DNA of 51,290 nt, taken from Clostridia bacterium (lineage in GTDB: Bacteria; Bacillota; Clostridia; Oscillospirales; CAG-272). The stretch is from NCBI GenBank assembly GCA_017508665.1, contig JAFVYL010000026.1, forward strand, positions 1 to 51,290, written 5' to 3'. This document shows, one piece after another, positions 1 to 8,199 of the stretch. Position numbers and translations under genes: made by a program. The stretch's first letter is position 1, and every line of letters starts with the position of its first letter. Under the pieces are notes generated by a model. The model was given only the letters and a program-made list of their open reading frames with translations. It had not been told where the DNA came from and searched no databases.

Positions 1-880
1 CCTGTGCCCTCATCTCCTTGCAGTAGTCGATCTTGGACTCGTCAAGAAGAGACTTACCTACGCCATAGCCCATTGCAGCATTGAAGGTATATGCCATACC
101 GCCGCCGATGATAAGGGTGTCAACCTTGGTAAGAAGGTTGTCAATAACATTGAGCTTATCAGCAACCTTTGCGCCGCCGAGAATAGCAACGAAGGGTCTC
201 TCGGGAGTCTGAAGAGCCTTACCCATTACGGAAATTTCCTTCTGGATGAGGTAACCGCAAACTGCAGGAATGTAATCTGCAACGCCTGCTGTAGAAGCGT
301 GAGCTCTGTGAGCCGCACCGAAAGCATCGTTTACAAAGAGATCTGCGTAATCAGCAAGAGCCTTTGCAAGATCTGCGCCGTTCTTGGTCTCGCGAGCATC
401 GAATCTGGTGTTCTCAAGGAGAACTGCATGACCGGGCTCGAGAGCAGCCACCTTAGCCTTTGCATCCTCGCCTACGATATCCTCAGCGAAGGTTACAAGC
501 TCTGCGCCAAGGAGCTCGTTGAGTCTTGCGCATACGGGCTTAAGGGTGAGCTTTTTCTTGTCGGAAACGAGCGCCTTTGCAAGGTACTCTGCAGTAGCAG
601 CTGCCTGCTCCTCTGCGGGGAGAGCCTCAACTGCCTTCTTTTCCTTCTTGGTAAGACCAAATCCCTCGGTGAGAATGCTGTGGGGCTTACCCATGTGAGA
701 GCAAAGGATAACCTTTGCGCCATTATTAAGAAGATACTGAACGGTAGGAAGTGCGCCTACAATTCTCTTGTCTGAGGTGATAACACCGTCCTTCATAGGT
801 ACGTTAAAGTCGCAGCGAACAAGGACTGTTTTGCCGGACACTTCAACGTCTTCAATAGTTTTCTTGTTGTAAGTTGCCAT
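1..880 (-). CDS. pgk: Phosphoglycerate kinase, 3' end outside the window
   Basis: Phosphoglycerate kinase transfers phosphate from 1,3-bisphosphoglycerate to ADP in cytosolic glycolysis. The frame runs open from the ATG at 878-880 to the window edge, giving about 293 of the usual 390-400 residues, so the nucleotide-binding C-terminal end is missing. The N-terminus reads [20 protein letters not shown] followed by the family signature [11 protein letters not shown]. Further on come [14 protein letters not shown] and [11 protein letters not shown], both diagnostic of Pgk. An AAGGAG ribosome site lies about 8 bases upstream of the ATG. The gene has its own promoter (957-985) and a leader of about 70 nt. 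The call is secure; only the truncation is a limit. Confidence 0.97.
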   Translation of the reverse strand, partial: MATYNKKTIEDVEVSGKTVLVRCDFNVPMKDGVITSDKRIVGALPTVQYLLNNGAKVILCSHMGKPHSILTEGFGLTKKEKKAVEALPAEEQAAATAEYLAKALVSDKKKLTLKPVCARLNELLGAELVTFAEDIVGEDAKAKVAALEPGHAVLLENTRFDARETKNGADLAKALADYADLFVNDAFGAAHRAHASTAGVADYIPAVCGYLIQKEISVMGKALQTPERPFVAILGGAKVADKLNVIDNLLTKVDTLIIGGGMAYTFNAAMGYGVGKSLLDESKIDYCKEMRAQ

Positions 881-956
881 TTTAGATAACTCCTTTTATA
901 TAAAATTTATTATAACACTTGGCTGTGCGAGAATTTCCCAATCCTCGCCAAATATC

Positions 957-985
957 ATATTAACATAAATATTTTAATAAGTCAA
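957..985 (-). promoter_or_regulatory. Sigma-A promoter of pgk
   Basis: On the minus strand the sequence reads TTGACT, a 17-bp spacer, then TAATAT. The predicted leader of about 70 nt contains an imperfect hairpin (arms 927-935 and 940-948, with outer TTGG/CCAA pairs) that could affect mRNA stability. No riboswitch class is recognised. Confidence 0.6.
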
Positions 986-1023
986 TGATTTTGTTAAAAA
1001 ATAAACGAATTTTAAATATAGAA

Positions 1024-1056
1024 ACGGAGCAACCGACGCGGTTGCTCCGTTTTTTA
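1024..1056. terminator. Intrinsic terminator between the epimerase gene and pgk
   Basis: A perfect 10-bp stem (1024-1033 with 1041-1050, loop CGACGCG) is followed by six T on the plus strand. On the minus strand, where the upstream gene lies, the tail is a weaker TTTCTATATTT. It sits just past the stop of the gene ending at 1066 and ahead of the pgk promoter, so it probably separates the two transcripts. Confidence 0.75.
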
Positions 1057-1065
1057 TATTTTATT

Positions 1066-2193
1066 CTACCAAATATTTTCGCCACGCTCAAGCTTATCCA
1101 CAAGATAGAGCATACGGGGCAGGTGGAACGGTCCCTTTGAGAAATTGCCCTTTAGTGTATTGGCGCGAGTACCGTCGTAGTGCATATAGCCGAACCACTC
1201 GCCGTGTTCAGTATCTAGATAACGCTCAAAGCACCAATCCCGTAGTGCCTTGAAGTCACGAAGATATTTATCCTCGCCAAAAACGTTATAGCACAGAAGG
1301 TTAGCTATAATCGCCTCGCACTGCGGCCACCATATCTTCATATCCCACTCGAGCTGTGTGGGAGGATTTCCGTCACAATCGCAAAAGGCGATAATACCGC
1401 CGTCGCGGTAGCCAAGCTTCATTGAAATATCGATTATTTCTTTCGCTTTCTGTTTGTAATTGTCGTTATTTTGATACACGCCCTCGGACATCAAGAACCA
1501 TGCGGCCTCAAGCGAGTGACCGGGATTAATCTCGCGTCCGTTCGGAGCATTGATAAATTCGCCGTTAAGTCCGACGTTCTCGAGAAGTCCTTTGTCCTCA
1601 ATAAAGTGAACTAAAATCTCATCTGCGCACTCCTTGGCTATCGCGTCATATCTCGCGTGTTCGACCTTGCGAAGTACCTGGGCGACAGAGAGCATTATCA
1701 TGGACGGACCGAGAGCCTTGGTCTCGGGAACGGGAGGATTCACCGAAGGGAGTCTTGCTAAATCTTCTTTATAAAGTCGGTATGCGATGTCAAAATACTT
1801 CTCGGCATTTTTCCACGCATCGCGCTTGCCTGTGGCTATGTAGTACTCCGCGCATCCGATAGCCGCGAAGGTCTCGCTGTAATACGCATTATCTACAACG
1901 AGAGCTCTGCCGTCGCGCGATGCAATAAACGGTAATCTTCCGCTTTCATCAAGCTCACACTTAGGAAGGAAGTTATACATATTCTCGGCAATTTTAAGAT
2001 ATTCCTCGTTTTTGTCGAGCTCGGTATAGGCGAGTGAATAGGTGTACAGAGTTCTGCCGGCAAACCAGACGTTCTTATCGGTTCCGTATACCCCGCCCTC
2101 GCGGTCAATCATATTATAGAGTCCACCGCAATCATAATCGATAGCATGTTTCATCCAGAAAGGCAGGACATTGTTAAGAAGAAAATTTCTCAT
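1066..2193 (-). CDS. AGE-family sugar 2-epimerase (N-acylglucosamine or cellobiose 2-epimerase type)
   Basis: This 375-residue protein fits the AGE family, (alpha/alpha)6-barrel enzymes that epimerise C2 of N-acetylglucosamine, glucose, mannose or cellobiose. The translation has family features: FWMKHAIDYDCGGLYNMIDREG near the N-terminus, NVWFAGRTLYTYSLAY, NPGHSLEAAWFL in the middle and EWFGYMHYDGT near the end. The substrate cannot be fixed from sequence. The ATG at 2191-2193 was chosen because AAGGAG lies 6 bases upstream; the open frame extends 14 codons further without a ribosome site. The enzyme is probably cytosolic, since no signal peptide is seen. It is monocistronic, with a consensus promoter and a terminator at 1024-1056, and is divergent from the gene at 2331. 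Confidence 0.85.
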   Translation of the reverse strand: MRNFLLNNVLPFWMKHAIDYDCGGLYNMIDREGGVYGTDKNVWFAGRTLYTYSLAYTELDKNEEYLKIAENMYNFLPKCELDESGRLPFIASRDGRALVVDNAYYSETFAAIGCAEYYIATGKRDAWKNAEKYFDIAYRLYKEDLARLPSVNPPVPETKALGPSMIMLSVAQVLRKVEHARYDAIAKECADEILVHFIEDKGLLENVGLNGEFINAPNGREINPGHSLEAAWFLMSEGVYQNNDNYKQKAKEIIDISMKLGYRDGGIIAFCDCDGNPPTQLEWDMKIWWPQCEAIIANLLCYNVFGEDKYLRDFKALRDWCFERYLDTEHGEWFGYMHYDGTRANTLKGNFSKGPFHLPRMLYLVDKLERGENIW

Positions 2194-2223
2194 AGCAAGC
2201 TCCTTAAAGAGTTTTATGAATGA

Positions 2224-2252
2224 ATTATAACACACATCACCGCTCTTTTCAA
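2224..2252 (-). promoter_or_regulatory. Sigma-A promoter of the AGE-family gene
   Basis: The minus strand reads TTGAAA, 17 bp, TATAAT. Transcription should start near 2217, about 24 nt ahead of the ATG. It is back to back with the plus-strand promoter at 2272-2300, and the two -35 boxes are about 20 bp apart. Confidence 0.8.
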
Positions 2253-2271
2253 GTAAAGTCGGAGAAATACC

Positions 2272-2300
2272 TTGACTATTTTTCTTTCGCGGTATAGAAT
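2272..2300 (+). promoter_or_regulatory. Sigma-A promoter of the FliB-like gene
   Basis: The sequence reads TTGACT, 17 bp, TAGAAT. An AAGGAGG ribosome site at 2315-2321 precedes the GTG start at 2331 by 9 bases. Confidence 0.75.
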
Positions 2301-2330
2301 ATATGTAAAAGCGGAAGGAGGCACGCCATA

Positions 2331-3314
2331 GTGAAAATAAGGGTCCCTGATTATTTTGTAAATTTCAAGTGTATAGCGGACAAGTGTCTTGACTGCTGTT
2401 GTATTGGCTGGGAAATCGACATAGACGATAAAACAAGGACGAAATATTCCCAAATAAGCGGTGAAATAGGACACGAAATAGCCGAAAAAACTCAACACGG
2501 TTGCTTTACTCTTGCAGAAAACGGCAGATGCGCCTTTCTTGACGATAAAGGACTGTGTCGCATAATATGTGCGCTTGGCGATGAGTATTTATGTGATATA
2601 TGTCGCGAGCATCCGAGATATTACGGTGTAGGCAAAGACGGAATAGAGGGTGGACTTGGACTTGGTTGCGAGGAAGCTGCAAGAATGATACTATCGCTTA
2701 AAGAACTTCCGAGCTATACCGAGATAAATAGACATATTCCCTATTCCGACGATGACGAATATGCAGATGTTAACGAACATTTCCGAGAGCTTCTCTTTAA
2801 CAATGTATTCACAGGCAAAATAGAAGAGGTTACAGGTGCTTTTGCAGAGTATGCAACGCTTTCCGACGAGGTTGCCTTTGAGATATCCACGACGGGAAAA
2901 AAGGTTGATATACCAAAGCTCACTATCACTCCTATTAAAAATGAGCGTTTAGAAAAACTATACACAGGGTTCTTCAAAATACTTTCCGAATGTGAATTGC
3001 TCAATGACAATGCAAGGAAGCTTATCGAACGCGCAAGCAGAATACGAATATCCGATGCATTGAAGGTTGCGGACAAAACAAGAGGTATATTCTACTACTT
3101 TACCCATAGATATGTAAGAGAGGGTGTCTTGGACATCTCACTCGGGCAAAGAATACTCTTTGCGCTTGTATCAGCTCTTGCTATCTCCGCTCTATCACTG
3201 GTGAATCCCGCAGATGATAGTATAATAAGAAGCGCGGTTTTTTATTCCAAGAATATAGAATACTCTACCGATAATGTAGATATGATTTTAGATAGATTAA
3301 GCGATTTTTTGTGA
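2331..3314 (+). CDS. FliB-like (flagellin lysine-N-methylase family) Cys-rich protein
   Basis: This 327-residue protein starts with GTG and a strong AAGGAGG site. Its N-terminal half carries the Cys pattern of FliB-type and YkgJ-type proteins: C14, C19 and C22-C24 before GWEID, then a GRCAFLDDKGLCRI segment, EYLCDICREHPRYYG and GLGLGCEEAARM. In characterised FliB proteins the cluster is associated with methylation of flagellin lysines. Many clostridial members lie away from flagellar genes, as here, so the substrate is open. The protein is somewhat shorter than typical FliB (about 390 residues). It is a single gene with its own promoter and terminator. A metal or Fe-S cluster is inferred from the cysteines only. 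Confidence 0.7.
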   Translation: MKIRVPDYFVNFKCIADKCLDCCCIGWEIDIDDKTRTKYSQISGEIGHEIAEKTQHGCFTLAENGRCAFLDDKGLCRIICALGDEYLCDICREHPRYYGVGKDGIEGGLGLGCEEAARMILSLKELPSYTEINRHIPYSDDDEYADVNEHFRELLFNNVFTGKIEEVTGAFAEYATLSDEVAFEISTTGKKVDIPKLTITPIKNERLEKLYTGFFKILSECELLNDNARKLIERASRIRISDALKVADKTRGIFYYFTHRYVREGVLDISLGQRILFALVSALAISALSLVNPADDSIIRSAVFYSKNIEYSTDNVDMILDRLSDFL

Positions 3315-3339
3315 ACTATAGTTTTCTAAAAAGCGTAAA

Positions 3340-3373
3340 GCGAGGATGCCGAAAGCATCCTCGCTTCTTTATT
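3340..3373. terminator. Bidirectional terminator between convergent genes
   Basis: A perfect 10-bp GC-rich stem (3340-3349 with 3355-3364, loop CGAAA) is followed by TTCTTTATT on plus and by TTTACGCTTTTT on minus. It closes the FliB-like gene and the ABC permease operon. Confidence 0.85.
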
Positions 3374-3379
3374 GTGGGA

Positions 3380-4174
3380 TCAGTTTTTGATATCCTTCTT
3401 TGTATATTTTGTAAACGCGAGAGCTACACCGAGTCCGCCGAGTAATACGCCTATTATCACAGGTAAGATCTCTATTTTTGCATTCTCGATAATATAGCCG
3501 CTGTTAGCGTATCCGAAGGGAGTAATCTTACCGATAAACTCAAGTCCGTCGGCAAGATTGGAAAGTATATTAAGGAAATAAAGACCAAAGGATACGCCTA
3601 TACCTATACCTATCGTGTTACCGCTGAAGAGTGCGGAAAGCCCAAACGTGATAGCTGTAATCTCAAGCTGTGCGATAAGATTTGCCACAAATATAAGTGC
3701 TATCTTGCCGGCATCTGCCTCCACACCGATCGCTAATATAGCAAGCGTGCTGACAAGAACACATGCGAGGTTTACCACGATCACGTGGAATGCGGCAAAC
3801 ATAAGCTTCTCTGCCACGATACGCCTTCTTGTTACCGGCATTGTGAGAAGAAGCTCCGCCGTGCCGTCACGCTCTTCCTTTGAAAGTGCAGTGATACCGA
3901 CAATGCCCGCAAGAAGTGCGCCGCCAAGTCCAAGTGTGTTTCCGATCTCAACTCCGAAATAACCCATAAACTCACCGAAATTGAGCGTATCCATACCGAA
4001 GGCCTCGGTAAATGATCCCATATCCGAGAACATCGCGCCGAGATCACCCATTTGCGACTGCATCTCCGGATAGATAAATACACAAATGCCAAGCATCCAT
4101 GAAAGAGCAACTGACCAGATTATAAGAGAAAGCTTATTTCTTCTGATCTCATGCAAGAAAAGTGTGAATTTCAT
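3380..4174 (-). CDS. ABC-2 type transporter permease
   Basis: This 264-residue integral membrane protein is last in the sdpR-sdpI-ABC operon. It has the ABC-2 permease layout: a cytoplasmic N-terminus (MKFTLFLHEIRRNKLSLIIW), a first transmembrane segment, a charged and Met-rich extracellular stretch (about 35-65), then paired hydrophobic segments. A cytoplasmic motif, SKEERDGTAELLLTMPVTRRRIVAEK, resembles the coupling region of NatB/YhaP-like exporters. Its ATG directly follows the TAA stop of the ATPase gene, so translation is probably coupled. The pair should form a homodimeric exporter. The substrate is unknown; the SdpI context suggests defence against a membrane-active compound, which is inference. 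Confidence 0.88.
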   Translation of the reverse strand: MKFTLFLHEIRRNKLSLIIWSVALSWMLGICVFIYPEMQSQMGDLGAMFSDMGSFTEAFGMDTLNFGEFMGYFGVEIGNTLGLGGALLAGIVGITALSKEERDGTAELLLTMPVTRRRIVAEKLMFAAFHVIVVNLACVLVSTLAILAIGVEADAGKIALIFVANLIAQLEITAITFGLSALFSGNTIGIGIGVSFGLYFLNILSNLADGLEFIGKITPFGYANSGYIIENAKIEILPVIIGVLLGGLGVALAFTKYTKKDIKN

Positions 4175-5050
4175 TTACTCAGCCTCCCTTACATAGTAGT
4201 TCATAAATATTTCATCAAGCTCCGGGTCGGATATGTTTACGTCGGATACCTCAAGCTCGGAGAGTGCGCGGAGCAGCTCCTTGACCTCACCGCTGTAGAG
4301 GAATGTAAGTTGATCAGAGTCAATTCTTACGTCCTCTATGCCGAGAATCTGCGGTGCAGCGCTCGCCCCTTTTACGCTAACCTTTTTTACTCCCGTGTGA
4401 GCAAGATTTTCAACAGTATCGAGAAGAACAAGTCTGCCTCCCCGAATGATTCCCGCAGATCTGCAGTACTTCTTTATCTCCGAGAGTACGTGTGATGAAA
4501 GGAAGACTGTCGCACCTTCATCGTTTCTCTCCTTGAGTATAGCAAAAAATTCCTGCTGAATAAGCGGATCAAGACCGCTTGTAGGCTCATCAAGAATATA
4601 TAAACGCGGTCTGTGCTGTAGAGCGCAAACTATACCAACCTTCTTTTTGTTGCCAAGCGAGAGTTCACTTACGCGTCTATCCATATCAAGATCAAGTCTC
4701 TTAGCAAGCTCCTCGGCCTCAGAATCACAGTTAAGACCGCGCATTTTTGCCGAAAATCTCAGCACGTCCCTAACCTTCATGCCGCTCCAAAAATCAGCCT
4801 CCGCAGGGAGATAACCTATTTCGCGCAGGTTATCTATCCTACACTCAACTATATCTCTTCCGAATATCTCAGCCGTACCCGATGTGGGGGATATAAGTCC
4901 GAGAAGGGTACGTATCAGAGTAGATTTGCCGGCGCCGTTAGGGCCTATAAATCCAAAAAACTCGCCCTCTCTGACGCTGAGAGACACGCTGTCTATACCG
5001 CGCACCTCACCGTAATATTTAGTCAAAGTATGAGTTTCTATTGCTTTCAT
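4175..5050 (-). CDS. ABC transporter ATP-binding protein
   Basis: This 291-residue ATPase pairs with the permease encoded directly downstream. It has Walker A GPNGAGKST (residues 36-44), a divergent signature LSLGNKKK (from about 130; the consensus is LSGGQ), Walker B LYILDEPTSGLDP (from about 150) and the H-loop SSH. The C-terminal 80 residues after GGRLVLLDTVENL form the accessory domain common to NatA/CcmA-like multidrug and bacitracin-type exporters. The gap to sdpI upstream is 4 bp and the stop abuts the permease ATG, so all four genes form one operon. The substrate is unknown. Confidence 0.93.
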   Translation of the reverse strand: MKAIETHTLTKYYGEVRGIDSVSLSVREGEFFGFIGPNGAGKSTLIRTLLGLISPTSGTAEIFGRDIVECRIDNLREIGYLPAEADFWSGMKVRDVLRFSAKMRGLNCDSEAEELAKRLDLDMDRRVSELSLGNKKKVGIVCALQHRPRLYILDEPTSGLDPLIQQEFFAILKERNDEGATVFLSSHVLSEIKKYCRSAGIIRGGRLVLLDTVENLAHTGVKKVSVKGASAAPQILGIEDVRIDSDQLTFLYSGEVKELLRALSELEVSDVNISDPELDEIFMNYYVREAE

Positions 5051-5054
5051 TATA

Positions 5055-6113
5055 TCACTCCTTGTTTACGTACTCTAAAAGTGTCTCGTAAAGTCTGAGC
5101 GTATCCTCTGTCGTCTTATCTGCTATAACTATTACCTCATCACCAACAAAAATGATTACGGCAGCATTGCTATTTGTATAGGTATAACGTGTATAGTTGC
5201 CAAATTCATCATTTCTGAACTGTCCGTAAAGAAGTCTAGGAGAGCCGTAACCCATAACACGGCTACCGGGTACCTTCTCTCCTCTGTAGTATATTTCCGC
5301 TTCCTTAAGCTCGGAATACTGAAGCTCAATACCGCCGCCAAACGTGGGCTTAATTTTAAGCTCGGAGTCGGTAAAGGTATACTTTATATTGCCCGTTGTC
5401 ATAAGCACGCAGACAAGTAAGATCACTGAAACAGATGTAATTATAATTGCCGCAACACCGCGCTTTCCCATTACCTTCTCGAGCTTGTAGTCCTCCTCGG
5501 TAGCCTCGCCCGATTCTATCTGTCTTCTGTAGAACCGATAAGAGTAAACCGTTGGGATAACCACTATAAATACGAGCATAACCGCCAAAGATATAAATGT
5601 TATCTTGGTAGGAAGAAATGCGGTAAGGAATGACAGAATACCTGCTATAACAAAGAGCTTTCCGCCGAGACGGTGAGTCGCAACCCAGTTGTCATCATTA
5701 GCTATTGTCCACTTAAGCTTGATACCGAAGGTGCGGTTGCGCTTAGCCTTGGGCAAATAGTTACCCATAACTATGAAGGAAACACCGAGAAGCACAGCGC
5801 AGATAAGATTTACGTCAAAATCCAAGCCGAGCATAATAGCTATAAATATAGCACTTATATATACGGAAATTGCAGGAATAATGAAGAATACTATATTCTC
5901 AATCTTCTTGCTCTGCTTCACAGGATCAATATATCTTGTCAATATGAGGAGTCCGGTATGAAGCGCAGCTAAAATGAGCGGCATTAGCCAAGTGAAATAC
6001 CACGCCCCCTTAATTGCGTTTTCAATGCTCCCTTTAATAAATAAAGTCACAAAAGACGGAATTAGTATAACTATCAAAGAGATAATATATTTAATCTTGT
6101 TTTCCTTAATCAT
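5055..6113 (-). CDS. SdpI-like multipass membrane protein with C-terminal PH-like domain
   Basis: This 352-residue protein has an SdpI-type N-terminal part with hydrophobic segments at about 9-28, 40-58, 75-95 and 100-118. The hallmark segment NYLPKAKRNRTFGIKLKWTIANDDNWVATHRLGGKLF follows. In Bacillus subtilis SdpI gives immunity to the SdpC toxin and acts with the autorepressor SdpR. Here a C-terminal extension of about 110 residues (after about 240) has a final membrane segment and a beta-rich YTFTDSELKIKPTFGGGIELQYSELKEAEIYY region resembling bacterial PH-like domains. The gene overlaps sdpR by 8 bp and is followed by an ABC exporter. No SdpC toxin gene is present, so the protein may sense or resist a foreign compound. 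Confidence 0.82.
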   Translation of the reverse strand: MIKENKIKYIISLIVILIPSFVTLFIKGSIENAIKGAWYFTWLMPLILAALHTGLLILTRYIDPVKQSKKIENIVFFIIPAISVYISAIFIAIMLGLDFDVNLICAVLLGVSFIVMGNYLPKAKRNRTFGIKLKWTIANDDNWVATHRLGGKLFVIAGILSFLTAFLPTKITFISLAVMLVFIVVIPTVYSYRFYRRQIESGEATEEDYKLEKVMGKRGVAAIIITSVSVILLVCVLMTTGNIKYTFTDSELKIKPTFGGGIELQYSELKEAEIYYRGEKVPGSRVMGYGSPRLLYGQFRNDEFGNYTRYTYTNSNAAVIIFVGDEVIVIADKTTEDTLRLYETLLEYVNKE

Positions 6114-6381
6114 TTCCCTTTTCTCCTTTCAGATTAGTTATCCATAGCATTATGTCCTCAAGCACAGAGGTATTAAGCTCATAGAAAATATATTTCCCCT
6201 CTCGAGAGTCGCGTATCAGATCGGCTTCCTTGAGCACAGCGAGATGACGTGATATCGAAGCACCCGTAACCTCAAAATGCGACACAATATCCCCGGCGGA
6301 CATTCGCCCCGACTTGAGTATACTGAGTATCTCACGCCTTATCGGATCGGAAAGCGCCCTGAGAGTGTTTTGCAGACTCAT
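6106..6381 (-). CDS. SdpR-like ArsR-family autorepressor
   Basis: This 91-residue winged-helix regulator has LRALSDPIRREILSILKSGRMSAGDIVSHFEVTGASISRHLAVLKEADLIRDSREGKYIFYELN, the ArsR/SdpR core. The ArsR metal-binding ELCVCDL box is absent, in keeping with the SdpR subgroup, which senses through its membrane partner. The ATG at 6379-6381 was chosen because AAAGGAG lies 5 bases upstream; an ATG five codons earlier has no site. It heads the operon, overlaps sdpI, and sits behind a perfect promoter with a palindrome over the transcription start. Autorepression relieved by SdpI sequestration is known in B. subtilis and inferred here. Confidence 0.87.
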   Translation of the reverse strand: MSLQNTLRALSDPIRREILSILKSGRMSAGDIVSHFEVTGASISRHLAVLKEADLIRDSREGKYIFYELNTSVLEDIMLWITNLKGEKGND

Positions 6382-6425
6382 ATGATCTCCTTTCATATTT
6401 TATTCAAATAGTAATAGCAAGGGTC

Positions 6426-6452
6426 ATTTAACGTTTAACCTAATTGTTAAAT
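6426..6452 (-). promoter_or_regulatory. Palindromic operator at the sdpR operon start
   Basis: ATTTAAC (6426-6432) and GTTAAAT (6446-6452) form a perfect 7-bp inverted repeat with a 13-bp spacer. It lies immediately downstream of the -10 box, covering the predicted start near 6448. This is where an ArsR-type repressor would block transcription. Confidence 0.65.
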
Positions 6453-6454
6453 GT

Positions 6455-6483
6455 ATTATATCATAAGCCTACGTGTTTGTCAA
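6455..6483 (-). promoter_or_regulatory. Consensus promoter of the sdpR-sdpI-ABC operon
   Basis: The minus strand reads TTGACA, 17 bp, TATAAT: both hexamers match the sigma-A consensus exactly. Such a strong promoter fits an operon held off by a repressor. Confidence 0.85.
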
Positions 6484-6498
6484 GAGGAAAATTAAGTA

Positions 6499-6537
6499 AG
6501 AGCAAGAATAGAAGGATTTTCCTTTTACTCTTGCTCT
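6499..6537 (-). terminator. Terminator of the lectin lipoprotein gene
   Basis: An 18-bp stem (6499-6516 with 6520-6537, 16 Watson-Crick and two G-T pairs) has a 3-nt loop. On minus it is followed by CTTACTTAATTTT. It lies about 80 bp past the lipoprotein stop and just upstream of the sdpR promoter. Confidence 0.65.
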
Positions 6538-6618
6538 TTATCCATAGATTTAATTGTTATGTTCTGCGTTTTTTGCTTAAAATTTAGATATAATCTTTAT
6601 TTTAATTAATCACATAAA

Positions 6619-8094
6619 TTATTCAGTTACTTCCCATTCGCAGATGAAGTATTGAACAAAAAGAGGTTGAAGATCATTCCACTTTCCAAAGTTTTGCCAG
6701 TTTATTTCAGCAAAGAACTCTACACCTTGACCGTTAGTTGGTTCACCCGGATACCAATTAGCATAATCAAACTCCTCATCGGTTATCCACTGCCATTTTA
6801 CACCATCCATGTACGCACCAATCCATGCACGCGCTGTGAAGCTTTGCGAATTCATATAAGTTTCAATAAATGTCTGTTCTTCTTCGGAAGTTATGGTAAC
6901 AAGATGACCTCCGAGGTTATTGCAGTATGTATATGCATCGAACCAAGAGAGATTTACATTAAATATCTTGTAAATTCGTCCATCATACATAGCCGCATTA
7001 CAATGCTCACAAAGGGTAACGCCCTTAGCTTCATCAAATATGAAATTGTGTTCGAGTTGAGTAATTGTTTCAGTTTCTTCAAGACCGCAGTGAGTGCAGA
7101 ATCTGTATTGCTCACCGTCACCGTAGCAAGTAGCCTCGGTAACAGTTTCCCACTCTGTGAAGAAGTGCTCGGTTTCAACTATATCAAGCTCCCATTCGCA
7201 GATTATACCTGAGCTATTGTATTTAGAAAGCCTTATTTTGTTTGCATCTAAGTCATTCCACTGACCGGAAACTTCATTAGAATTTGCAGAATATACATTC
7301 ATAAACCACTCAATACCACCGGCATTATCAGGCATTCTATTATACCAGTTGGTATATACAAATTCTTCACCGGTTATCCAGCTCCACTGGCTGTTAGTCT
7401 TGATTCCGCCAATCCAGTAAATGGGTTCAATTGCTGTTGCCATCATATCGGTAATGATCGATTGCTCTTTCTCTGATGTTATGGTTGCTAAATGACCGCC
7501 TAAGCTATCACATATCTTATAAGCATCATACCATGTTACCGATTGATCTATAACCGCATACAGATGTCCTTTGAAAATTCTCGCGTCACAATGCTCACAA
7601 GCGTAAAGCTTTGTTTCTTCGTCCTGTATGAACTTATGCTCAAGAGTTTCGATATTGATGTTTTCCTTGATTTTGCAAGTAGAGCAGGTTCTTGTCTTTT
7701 CGCCTTCTGTAAAGCAGCCGGGCTCTGTAACTACTGTCCACTCACCGTAATTGTGCATTTGCGGAGCAACTGCCTGAGCAACAATTACAGTATTACATAC
7801 CGAGCAGTGTTTACCCTCTGTAAGACCTGTTGTGGTGCAAGTGGGGGTTACCGCACTGTCTATAACCTCAGTGTGTCCAAGAGCAGGAATTTTCTCCTGT
7901 GCAACTATAGTTTCACCGCACTTTGCACAGTGCTTACCTTCTGTAAGACCGCTTTCGGTACAAGTAGCTGCAACAGCGGCATCAGTAACCATGTCCTTAT
8001 GCTTACACGGGAAAACTTTGTTCGTAAGCTTGCAAGAGCTAAGACACGCGATGCAAGCTATGAGAACAATCATAACGAGTAAAAGTTTTTTCAT
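6619..8094 (-). CDS. Surface lipoprotein with Cys-rich repeats and two C-type lectin domains
   Basis: This 491-residue protein begins with a lipoprotein signal (lipobox LSSC, Cys21). Cys-rich repeats follow, of the form H-x-E-V-x-D-(S/A)-A-V-x-(P/A)-T-C-T-x-(S/T)-G-L-T-E-G-K-H-C-x-x-C; each unit has a CxxC pair and may bind metal or form disulfides. Two C-type lectin-like domains lie at about 178-305 and 365-491. Both show the fold marks W(Y/F)DAY..C..LGGHL(A/V)TI(T/S)SE.EQ, then WIG, W.W.T.EEF.Y.NWY and QWNDL or KWNDL, ending IICEWE or FICEWE. Lectin-like domains in gut bacteria often bind carbohydrate or host ligands; the ligand here is unknown. An AGGAG site precedes the ATG. The divergent XRE gene and operator-like palindromes suggest specific control. 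Confidence 0.85.
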   Translation of the reverse strand: MKKLLLVMIVLIACIACLSSCKLTNKVFPCKHKDMVTDAAVAATCTESGLTEGKHCAKCGETIVAQEKIPALGHTEVIDSAVTPTCTTTGLTEGKHCSVCNTVIVAQAVAPQMHNYGEWTVVTEPGCFTEGEKTRTCSTCKIKENINIETLEHKFIQDEETKLYACEHCDARIFKGHLYAVIDQSVTWYDAYKICDSLGGHLATITSEKEQSIITDMMATAIEPIYWIGGIKTNSQWSWITGEEFVYTNWYNRMPDNAGGIEWFMNVYSANSNEVSGQWNDLDANKIRLSKYNSSGIICEWELDIVETEHFFTEWETVTEATCYGDGEQYRFCTHCGLEETETITQLEHNFIFDEAKGVTLCEHCNAAMYDGRIYKIFNVNLSWFDAYTYCNNLGGHLVTITSEEEQTFIETYMNSQSFTARAWIGAYMDGVKWQWITDEEFDYANWYPGEPTNGQGVEFFAEINWQNFGKWNDLQPLFVQYFICEWEVTE

Positions 8095-8128
8095 TTTCTT
8101 TCTCCTATTAGTATATTTCGTCTATAAT

Positions 8129-8145
8129 TAGTAAAAAAAATACTA
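8129..8145. promoter_or_regulatory. TAGTA/TACTA inverted repeat in the lectin gene leader
   Basis: TAGTA (8129-8133) and TACTA (8141-8145) flank seven A residues. The same half-site recurs in the larger palindrome at 8168-8199, so the XRE regulator may bind both. Inference from repeated half-sites only. Confidence 0.45.
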
Positions 8146-8155
8146 TTACATTGGT

Positions 8156-8184
8156 ATTATATTATATTTTTTACTATTTTTCAA
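8156..8184 (-). promoter_or_regulatory. Promoter of the lectin lipoprotein gene
   Basis: The minus strand reads TTGAAA, 17 bp, TATAAT. The -35 box lies inside the palindrome at 8168-8199, so an occupied operator would block it. Confidence 0.65.
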
Positions 8185-8199
8185 TAGTTTTAGTAAAAA
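8168..8199. promoter_or_regulatory. Operator-like palindrome in the lectin/XRE divergent region
   Basis: TTTTTACTA (8168-8176) and TAGTAAAAA (8191-8199) are perfect 9-bp arms around a 14-bp spacer. The palindrome overlaps the -35 box of the minus-strand promoter and lies just upstream of a TATAAT at 8204-8209 that could serve the XRE gene. It is well placed for one regulator to control both genes. Confidence 0.6.
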
